A DNA stretch of 12,902 nucleotides, from contig JAZQYK010000046.1 in NCBI GenBank assembly GCA_045633505.1, positions 1-12,902 on the forward strand, written 5' to 3'. Of the stretch, positions 7,118-12,902 are shown one piece after another. Origin of the DNA: Fimenecus sp045633505. Its GTDB lineage: Bacteria > Bacillota > Clostridia > Oscillospirales > Acutalibacteraceae. Every line of letters begins with the position of its first letter. Within the stretch, counting starts at the first letter, position 1. A program made the position numbers and the translations under genes. The notes beneath the pieces were generated by a model. The model was not told the DNA's origin, did not search any database, and saw only the letters and a program-made list of their open reading frames with translations.

Positions 7118-7164
7118 TTGAGTGATTAGCAAAAATAAAATCCTTTTTATTTAAGGAGTTTCTT

Positions 7165-8865
7165 ATGGAAAAAACTGTTATTCTACAATTAAAAAACATT
7201 ACAAAAAAATTCGGTTCTAAAGTTATTGCTAACAATAACGTCAGCTTAGACGTGTATAAAGGTGAAATCCTTTCTATTCTCGGTGAAAACGGTTGCGGTA
7301 AAACAACCCTTATGAATATGGTAGCAGGTATTTATTATCCTGATTCCGGTAAAATTCTTATAAACGGCGAAGAAGTAGTTATTCGCTCCCCTCGTGATGC
7401 TTTTGACCATAAAATCGGTATGATTCACCAGCACTTTAAATTGATTGATATTTTCAGTGCAGCACAAAACGTTGCATTGGGTGTTGAAGGTGAAAAATTT
7501 AATCTTAAAGAAGTAAATAACCGTATTAAAGAAATGGCTGAAAAATACGGATTCCATATAAATCTTGATAAGAAAATCTATGAAATGTCAGTTTCAGAAA
7601 AGCAAACTGTTGAAATCTTAAAGGTTTTATACAGAGGTGCTGATATTCTTATATTAGATGAACCTACAGCAGTTTTAACTCCACAAGAAATCAGAAGTTT
7701 GTTTAAAGTATTAAGCGCTATGAGAGATGACGGTAAATCAATTATCATTATTACTCATAAACTGAATGAGGTTATGGAAATCTCTAACAGAGTTACAGTT
7801 TTGCGCAAGGGTGACCATATTGCTACTGTAAACACTTCGGAAACAAGTGAAAAAGAGCTTACTGAAATGATGGTTGGTGAAAAGATTGACCTTAACATTA
7901 ACCGTACAGAGCCTGTTAACAGCAAATTAAGACTTTCGGTTTCAAACCTTACAGTAAAAAATCCTGACGGCTACAACGTGGTTGACAACGTTTCATTTGA
8001 GGCTTTCGGCGGTGAAATTCTCGGTATTGCAGGTATTGCAGGCAGCGGTCAGAAAGAATTGCTTGAAGCGATTGCAGGACTTAACAACTATGAAAACGGT
8101 AAATTGATTTATTATCATCCTAAAAAGGACAAGCCCGTTTCATTCTTCCATAAAACATACAAACGAGTTATGGAGCTCGCAAAAGAAAACGCTTTTATGG
8201 ACTTAAACGGCAATGACGTTGACTTTTCTAAACTGTCTAAAAAAGAAATCAAAGAGCTTGTCAGCACGGAAAAAATCATTTTCAAGGAAGACGAGGTTAT
8301 TGACTTAAAGGATAAGTCACCGCGAGAAATCCGCGAACTTGGTATTCGTCTTTCTTTCGTTCCTGAAGACAGACTCGGTATGGGACTTGTTGGTAATATG
8401 GACATTGTTGACAATATGATGCTTCGAAGCTATCGTAAGGGCAAGTCAATGTTCCTTGACAGAAAGCGTCCTCAGGACCTTGCAGATAAAATTATCAGTG
8501 AATTGAAGGTAAATACACCTGACTCACATACAGCAGTAAGAAAATTATCGGGTGGTAACGTCCAAAAAGTTCTTGTTGGCCGTGAAATTGCTGCGGCTCC
8601 TGCAATTTTAATGACCGCCTACCCTGTTCGCGGTCTTGATATCAATTCATCATACACTATATACAATCTTCTTAATGAACAAAAAGAAAAAGGTGTTTCA
8701 GTAATTTTTGTCGGTGAAGATTTAGACGTATTGATGGCACTCAGCGACAGAATTTTAGTTTTAAGCGGCGGCAAGATTTCAGGCATTGTTGATGCAAGAA
8801 CAACCACAAAAGACGAAATCGGTCTTTTAATGGTTAAATCTAACAAGAACGAGGTGACAGAATGA
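7165..8865 (+). CDS. Purine/nucleoside ABC importer ATPase with two ABC domains
   Basis: Tandem-domain ATPase of the NupO type (importer of the BMP/PnrA system), 566 residues against the usual ~510. Domain 1: Walker A GENGCGKTT (40-48), Q-loop Q89, weak signature MSVSEKQ (141-147), Walker B LILDEPTAVLTP (162-173) and H198. Domain 2: Walker A region GIAGSGQKE (290-298), SFVPEDRLGMGL (397-408), signature LSGGN (461-465), and a degenerate Walker B with AYP at 485-487 in place of DEP; the switch histidine is also absent (VGEDLD). A catalytically poor second domain is normal in this family. The odd part is a Lys/Glu-rich insertion at about 313-380. An AAGGAG site at 7153-7158 sets the start. The gene overlaps the next permease by four bases (ATGA). 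It is cytoplasmic and partners the two permeases. Confidence 0.94.
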   Translation: MEKTVILQLKNITKKFGSKVIANNNVSLDVYKGEILSILGENGCGKTTLMNMVAGIYYPDSGKILINGEEVVIRSPRDAFDHKIGMIHQHFKLIDIFSAAQNVALGVEGEKFNLKEVNNRIKEMAEKYGFHINLDKKIYEMSVSEKQTVEILKVLYRGADILILDEPTAVLTPQEIRSLFKVLSAMRDDGKSIIIITHKLNEVMEISNRVTVLRKGDHIATVNTSETSEKELTEMMVGEKIDLNINRTEPVNSKLRLSVSNLTVKNPDGYNVVDNVSFEAFGGEILGIAGIAGSGQKELLEAIAGLNNYENGKLIYYHPKKDKPVSFFHKTYKRVMELAKENAFMDLNGNDVDFSKLSKKEIKELVSTEKIIFKEDEVIDLKDKSPREIRELGIRLSFVPEDRLGMGLVGNMDIVDNMMLRSYRKGKSMFLDRKRPQDLADKIISELKVNTPDSHTAVRKLSGGNVQKVLVGREIAAAPAILMTAYPVRGLDINSSYTIYNLLNEQKEKGVSVIFVGEDLDVLMALSDRILVLSGGKISGIVDARTTTKDEIGLLMVKSNKNEVTE

Positions 8866-9962
8866 AAAAGAATAAAAATAATTTAAAAGAACCTTTTGTT
8901 CGAATTGTCAAACGAGATAATATTAAAATTCAAAAAATAATTCTTATTTATTCCGTTGCCATCGTTGGCGGATTGCTTTTAAGCGGTTTAATTTCAGCAA
9001 TGTTTTCACAAAAAAGTTTAGGAGATTTCTTCCAGTCATTGTTCACGGGAGCATTGGGAAGTGAACGCAAAATATGGCTTTTACTTCAAGACACAGCGCT
9101 TCTCCTCGGTACGTCAATGGCATTACTCCCCGCTTTCAAGATGAAATTCTGGAATTTAGGCGGTAACGGTCAAATTCTTGTCGGTTGCCTTTCTGCAATC
9201 GCTTGTATGTTTTATCTCGGTGGCAAAGTGGATGACTCTGTTATAATTCCGCTAATGCTTTTTGCCAGTGTTACTTCAGGCGCAATCTGGGCAGCAATCC
9301 CCGCTATTTTCAGAGCAAAATTCAACACTAATGAATCCTTGTTTACTCTTATGATGAACTATATTGCTCAAGGTCTTGTTTCTTTGTGCATTACAATCTG
9401 GGTAAAATCAGGTTCAGGTGTTCTGGCGCCGATTTCTTACGGCAATATACCTGACATCGGCAATAAGTATTTGTTACCAATTATCTTATTTACCGTAATT
9501 ACTGTTTTTATGCACGTTTATCTTCGTTCATCAAAGCACGGTTATGAAATTTCAGTTGTCGGTGAAAGTGTGAATACTGCAAAATACGTTGGTATTAAGG
9601 TTGATAAGGTAATTATCAGAACGATGATTTTATCGGGCGCTATTGCTGGTCTTGTCGGTTTTGTTCTTGCAGGTTCAATCAACCACACAATCAGTACCAC
9701 ATCAGCAAATAATATGGGCTTTACGGGTATTATGGCTACGTGGCTTGCAGGCTTTAATCCGTTGATGATTATACTTACAAGCTTTTTCATCACCTTTATT
9801 TCAAAGGGTATGGTTGATGTACGAAAGACGTTTATGTTCACAAACGATTCAATATCTAACATTGTTGTCGGTATTGTATATTTTGCAGTTATCATTTGTT
9901 CGTTCTTCATTAACTATAAACTTGTATTCAGAAAAAAAGAAAAGGAGGAAATTAAGAAATGA
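8862..9962 (+). CDS. Nucleoside-type ABC transporter permease (NupP-like)
   Basis: Integral membrane subunit of the BPD_transp_2 family, 366 residues. A basic cytoplasmic N-terminus of about 24 residues precedes a first membrane segment at about 26-48; many more hydrophobic segments follow, and the protein ends in a charged KKEKEE tail. Family traits are KMKFWNLGGNGQILVG around residues 88-103, NTNESLFTLMMNYIAQ around 152-167, and a late loop with GESVNTAKYVGIKV that probably contacts the ATPase. The ATG overlaps the ATPase stop codon (ATGA), and the gene overlaps the next permease in the same way, so ATPase and both permeases are translationally coupled. GAGGTGA just ahead of the start serves as ribosome binding site. 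Substrate is inferred from the operon: purine nucleoside or base. Confidence 0.93.
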   Translation: MKKNKNNLKEPFVRIVKRDNIKIQKIILIYSVAIVGGLLLSGLISAMFSQKSLGDFFQSLFTGALGSERKIWLLLQDTALLLGTSMALLPAFKMKFWNLGGNGQILVGCLSAIACMFYLGGKVDDSVIIPLMLFASVTSGAIWAAIPAIFRAKFNTNESLFTLMMNYIAQGLVSLCITIWVKSGSGVLAPISYGNIPDIGNKYLLPIILFTVITVFMHVYLRSSKHGYEISVVGESVNTAKYVGIKVDKVIIRTMILSGAIAGLVGFVLAGSINHTISTTSANNMGFTGIMATWLAGFNPLMIILTSFFITFISKGMVDVRKTFMFTNDSISNIVVGIVYFAVIICSFFINYKLVFRKKEKEEIKK

Positions 9963-10927
9963 CAGTTACGTTCTTAATAAGTGCTATTGCAATAGGCACG
10001 GTTCTTCTTTTCGGTTGTATCGGTGAAACGATTACAGAAAAAGCAGGTCATTTAAATCTCGGTATTCCGGGCATAATGTGTACGGGTACTGTTGGCGGTT
10101 GTCTTTTTGTCAGCTTGTATATGAACTGTCTTGAGACTGCTGAAAATGCTTCTTGGGTGATGCTTATATTATCTTCACTTTTCGGTGCATTTTTGTTTGC
10201 ATCTCTCACAGGCGGTATTTATGCCGTAATGACAATTACATTCCGTTGTAACCAGAACATCACAGGTCTTGCAATTACAATTTTCGGTAACGGCTTGACT
10301 CAGTTCTTAATGCACTCTTACGTTGATAAAAGCAATTTTTCAACAGCAGGTAAAATCATTTCTAAATGCTTACCGTTTGCTGAAAATTCAGATGGCATTG
10401 TAAAAGTGTTATTCGGTCACGGATTTTACGTGTATCTTGCTATTGTAATTGCTTTAATAACAACTTTTATCTTTAACAGAACAAAGGTTGGTCTTAATCT
10501 TCGTGCCATCGGTGAAAATACCGCAACCGCCGATGCTATGGGCGTTAATATCACCTTATACAAATACGTTGCAATTTTAATCGGTAGCGGTATTGCAGGT
10601 TTTGGCGGCGTGTTCTATATTATGGATTACGTTAAGGGAAGCTGGGAAAATGCGTCAACAATTGAAGCATTTGGTTGGCTTGCAATCGCACTTGTTATTT
10701 TCACGTTGTGGAAGCCTAACGTTTCAATAATCGGTTCATATCTTTTCGGTGCATTATATATTGCGGCTTTTGTGTTTGGAAATATTTCTTTCTCAGGTCG
10801 CGAAATTTTGAAAATGCTTCCATACGTAATCACAATTATTGTTTTGATTATTACAAGTATGATGAACAAAAAAAAAAACCAACCTCCTGCTGCACTTGGT
10901 TTATCCTATTTCAGAGAAGACAGATAA
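9959..10927 (+). CDS. Nucleoside-type ABC transporter permease (NupQ-like)
   Basis: Second BPD_transp_2 membrane subunit, 322 residues, with around eight to ten hydrophobic segments. The N-terminal signature GETITEKAGHLNLGIPGIM (about 22-40) corresponds to the conserved GE-ERSG-LNLG-EGMM region of NupQ-like permeases. The late loop LNLRAIGENTATADAMGVNI is the typical cytoplasmic contact region for the ATPase, followed by GSGIAGFGGVFYIM. The ATG overlaps the stop codon of the upstream permease (ATGA), with AAGGAGG a few bases upstream. Only 13 bp separate its stop from the ribosome-binding region and start of the flavoprotein gene. An A9 run near the end (10868-10876) encodes Asn/Lys residues of the C-terminal tail and could be a slippage-prone or error-prone spot. 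Confidence 0.93.
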   Translation: MTVTFLISAIAIGTVLLFGCIGETITEKAGHLNLGIPGIMCTGTVGGCLFVSLYMNCLETAENASWVMLILSSLFGAFLFASLTGGIYAVMTITFRCNQNITGLAITIFGNGLTQFLMHSYVDKSNFSTAGKIISKCLPFAENSDGIVKVLFGHGFYVYLAIVIALITTFIFNRTKVGLNLRAIGENTATADAMGVNITLYKYVAILIGSGIAGFGGVFYIMDYVKGSWENASTIEAFGWLAIALVIFTLWKPNVSIIGSYLFGALYIAAFVFGNISFSGREILKMLPYVITIIVLIITSMMNKKKNQPPAALGLSYFREDR

Positions 10928-10933
10928 AGGAAG
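10927..10933 (+). promoter_or_regulatory. Ribosome binding site that decides the flavoprotein start
   Basis: AAGGAAG, seven bases before the ATG at 10941. The frame is open further upstream to an ATG at 10896, but that would overlap the permease gene, has no such site, and adds residues before the FAD-binding fold that the family does not need. Confidence 0.8.
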
Positions 10934-10940
10934 TTTTATT

Positions 10941-12335
10941 ATGAATAACAAATTTGATGTTATAATTATCGGTGCAGGTCCATCGGGCATTTTCTGTGCT
11001 TATGAATTACTTGCAAAAAAGCCTGATATCAATATTCTTATGATTGAAAAGGGACGCTCAATTGAGAAAAGAATGTGTCCTAAACGTACAACAAAAAAAT
11101 GTGTCGGCTGTCAACCTTGTTCAATTACAACGGGATTTGCGGGTGCAGGTGCTTTCTCTGACGGTAAGCTCTCCCTCTCTCCTGACGTTGGCGGTCACTT
11201 GCCTGAAATTTTGGGTTACGAAAAAACTATGGAGCTTTTAAAAGAAGCCGATAGTGTATATCTTAATTTCGGTGCTGACAAAAATGTCTATGGTGTAGAT
11301 AAGCAAAAAGAAATTGAGGAAATTCGCAGAAAAGCAATTAACGCCAATCTTAAACTGATTGAATGTCCTATCCGTCATTTAGGTACTGAGGAAGGCTATA
11401 AAATTTACGGCAGACTTCAAAAGCATCTTGAAGATAACGGCTGTAATATCATCTTTAATACTATGGTTTCTGATATTATTATTGAAGATAATCAGGTTAA
11501 GGGAGTTGTTGCTGACGGAGAGGCTTATTATTCTGACAAAATCGTTGCCGCAGTAGGTCGCGAGGGCGCAGAATGGCTTAGCCATATCTGTAAAGACCAC
11601 GACATTGAAACAGAAGTTGGTACGGTTGACGTCGGTGTTCGTGTTGAGGTTCGTGACGAGGTTATGAAATTCTTAAATGAAAACCTTTACGAAGCAAAAC
11701 TTGTTTACTATTCACAGACTTTTGATGATAAGGTAAGAACATTTTGTTCTAACCCGTCAGGTGAAGTTGCAACTGAATACTATGACAACGGTCTTGCAGT
11801 TGTTAACGGTCACGCTTATAAATCTGCTGAATACAAAACTAATAACACAAACTTTGCACTTCTCGTATCTAAAAACTTTACAAAGCCTTTCAAGTCACCT
11901 ATTGAATACGGTAAGCATATCGCTCAATTAAGTAATATGCTTTGTGACGGTAAAATTCTTGTTCAGACTTACGGCGACTTTAAACGCGGCAGAAGAACAA
12001 CTGTTGAAAGACTTTGCAGAAACAATCTTATTCCTACTCTTAAAGATGCTGTTCCTGGTGATTTGTCGCTCGTATTCCCGCACAGAATTATGGTTGATAT
12101 TGCCGAAATGCTTGAAGCGCTGGACAAGGTTACTCCCGGTATTGCAAGTGACGAAACCCTGCTTTACGGTGTTGAAGTTAAATTTTATTCTAACAAAGTT
12201 GTTGTTGACACTAACTTTGAAACGAGTATTAAAGGACTTCATGCAATTGGTGACGGCGCATCCGTTACACGTGGACTTATGCAGGCATCTTCAAACGGTA
12301 TAAGTGTAGCAAGAAGTATTCTTAAAACTTTATAA
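10941..12335 (+). CDS. FAD-dependent dehydrogenase of the COG2509 type, function unknown
   Basis: Probable cytoplasmic flavoprotein, 464 residues. The N-terminal Rossmann fold has the dinucleotide motif GAGPSG (11-16) and the ribose-binding acidic residue E36 in MIEKG. It is followed by a cysteine cluster, C46, C54, C57 and C60 (C-x7-C-x2-C-x2-C), and directly by TGFAGAGAFSDGKLSL (64-79), the hallmark of COG2509 dehydrogenases. The C-terminus GLHAIGDGASVTRGLMQASS is the second FAD-contacting segment of this fold. No membrane segment or signal peptide is seen. The reaction and substrate are unknown for the family as far as I know. It is the last gene of the purine operon, 13 bp after the permease gene and directly before a strong terminator, so it is co-expressed with purine uptake. 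A role in purine or nucleoside redox chemistry is speculation. Confidence 0.88.
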   Translation: MNNKFDVIIIGAGPSGIFCAYELLAKKPDINILMIEKGRSIEKRMCPKRTTKKCVGCQPCSITTGFAGAGAFSDGKLSLSPDVGGHLPEILGYEKTMELLKEADSVYLNFGADKNVYGVDKQKEIEEIRRKAINANLKLIECPIRHLGTEEGYKIYGRLQKHLEDNGCNIIFNTMVSDIIIEDNQVKGVVADGEAYYSDKIVAAVGREGAEWLSHICKDHDIETEVGTVDVGVRVEVRDEVMKFLNENLYEAKLVYYSQTFDDKVRTFCSNPSGEVATEYYDNGLAVVNGHAYKSAEYKTNNTNFALLVSKNFTKPFKSPIEYGKHIAQLSNMLCDGKILVQTYGDFKRGRRTTVERLCRNNLIPTLKDAVPGDLSLVFPHRIMVDIAEMLEALDKVTPGIASDETLLYGVEVKFYSNKVVVDTNFETSIKGLHAIGDGASVTRGLMQASSNGISVARSILKTL

Positions 12336-12340
12336 ATTTT

Positions 12341-12366
12341 AAGGGACTGTAATCAGTCCCTTTTTT
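12341..12366 (+). terminator. Intrinsic terminator of the purine operon
   Basis: A perfect 9-bp stem (AAGGGACTG / CAGTCCCTT) with a TAAT loop, followed by a run of six T that begins at 12361. It stands 5 bases after the flavoprotein stop codon and ends the transcription unit that starts before xpt. Confidence 0.92.
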
Positions 12367-12388
12367 GAGGTAGAAACGGGGTGATAAA

Positions 12389-12902
12389 ATGGTAAGAGAT
12401 ATGACAACGGGCAGTCCCACGAAACTGCTGATTAAATTTACGGTTCCGATGTTGATTTCCGTTGTATTTCAGCAATTATACAATATCGCTGACAGCATCA
12501 TTGCAGGTCAACTGCTTGGCGGCGATGCATTGGCGTCAGTAGGCATTTCCTATGCAATTACAATGATTTATATGGCTATTGCCAATGGGTCAAACATTGG
12601 TTGCAGTGTTGTAATTTCACAATTCTTTGGAAACGGAAATTACAATAAAATGAAAACGTGTATAAGCACGTCTCTTATTTCAATTTTGTCACTCAGTATT
12701 ATTTTAACATTGTTGGGACTAATTTTTTCTTCGCCGCTGTTAGTTGCAGTAAACACTCCTGAGAAGCTGTTTGAAAATTCCGCCGCTTATCTTAATATCT
12801 ATACTGCGGGACTGATTTTCTTATTTTTATACAACGTTTGCAACGGAATATTCACTGCTTTAGGCGATTCTAAAACTCCCCTGTTCTTTTTAATTTTATC
12901 GT
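12389..12902 (+). CDS. MATE-family efflux transporter, 5' part only
   Basis: Multidrug and toxin extrusion family membrane transporter, probably exporting organic cations or drugs in exchange for Na+ or H+. Some 171 N-terminal residues of the usual ~450 are visible; the rest lies beyond the right edge. The start MVRDMTTGSPTKLLIKFTVP, then QQLYNIADSIIAGQLLG (about 29-45), NGSNIGCSVVISQFFGNGN (about 66-84) and, near the edge, ALGDSKTPL are all typical of MATE proteins of the NorM/DinF type. Hydrophobic segments alternate as expected for a 12-helix protein. The ATG at 12389 has GGGGTGAT at 12378-12385 as ribosome binding site; an internal ATG at 12401 is a weaker alternative. It lies only 22 bases behind the terminator of the purine operon. 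Substrate and any link to the operon are unknown. Confidence 0.93.
   Translation, partial: MVRDMTTGSPTKLLIKFTVPMLISVVFQQLYNIADSIIAGQLLGGDALASVGISYAITMIYMAIANGSNIGCSVVISQFFGNGNYNKMKTCISTSLISILSLSIILTLLGLIFSSPLLVAVNTPEKLFENSAAYLNIYTAGLIFLFLYNVCNGIFTALGDSKTPLFFLILS

Noticed and set aside
7133..7152. AT-only inverted repeat before the ATPase ribosome binding site
   Set aside because: An 8-bp stem of only A-T pairs is barely stable and expected in such AT-rich sequence.
10896..10940. Longer flavoprotein starting at 10896
   Set aside because: It overlaps the permease gene, has no ribosome binding site, and the FAD-binding motif sits normally with the ATG at 10941.

Overview
The window looks like chromosomal DNA of a low-G+C member of the Bacillota, probably class Clostridia and possibly a gut anaerobe. 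The grounds are AT-rich DNA, strong AGGAGG-type ribosome binding sites, lipoprotein-type binding proteins and gene families common in Clostridia; the genus cannot be read from the sequence. The genes are tightly packed. No gap exceeds about 175 bases, and I saw no rRNA, tRNA, CRISPR array, insertion sequence or phage gene.

Left part (1-4928, minus strand): a maltodextrin-type sugar uptake operon. In transcription order it holds a lipoprotein sugar-binding protein, two CUT1 permeases, a MalK/MsmX/UgpC-type ATPase and the 5' part of malQ (4-alpha-glucanotransferase), which runs off the left edge. Together they would bind an oligosaccharide outside the cell, import it with ATP and remodel the imported glucan. 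A stable 12-bp hairpin sits directly behind the binding-protein gene, and malQ may have an extra promoter of its own.

Centre (4929-5100): a 172-bp divergent promoter region. It has one candidate promoter for the sugar operon and one for the purine operon, plus a small inverted repeat on the sugar-side -35 box. No purine riboswitch is visible.

Right part (5101-12366, plus strand): a six-gene purine salvage/uptake operon. The order is xpt, a BMP/PnrA-type lipoprotein binding protein, a double-domain ATPase, two BPD_transp_2 permeases, and an FAD-dependent dehydrogenase of the uncharacterised COG2509 type. Short spacings and two ATGA overlaps indicate co-transcription. A strong intrinsic terminator follows. 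The transporter should import a purine nucleoside or base, and Xpt would convert xanthine (or guanine less well) to the nucleotide. The role of the flavoprotein is unknown and is the most interesting open point.

Right edge (12389-12902): the 5' part of a MATE efflux pump gene, placed so close behind the terminator that no conventional promoter fits between them.

No clear new multi-gene system was found. The points worth a second look are the COG2509 protein in a purine operon, the ~60-residue insertion in the ATPase, the C-terminal extension of the binding protein, and hairpins behind both binding-protein genes.
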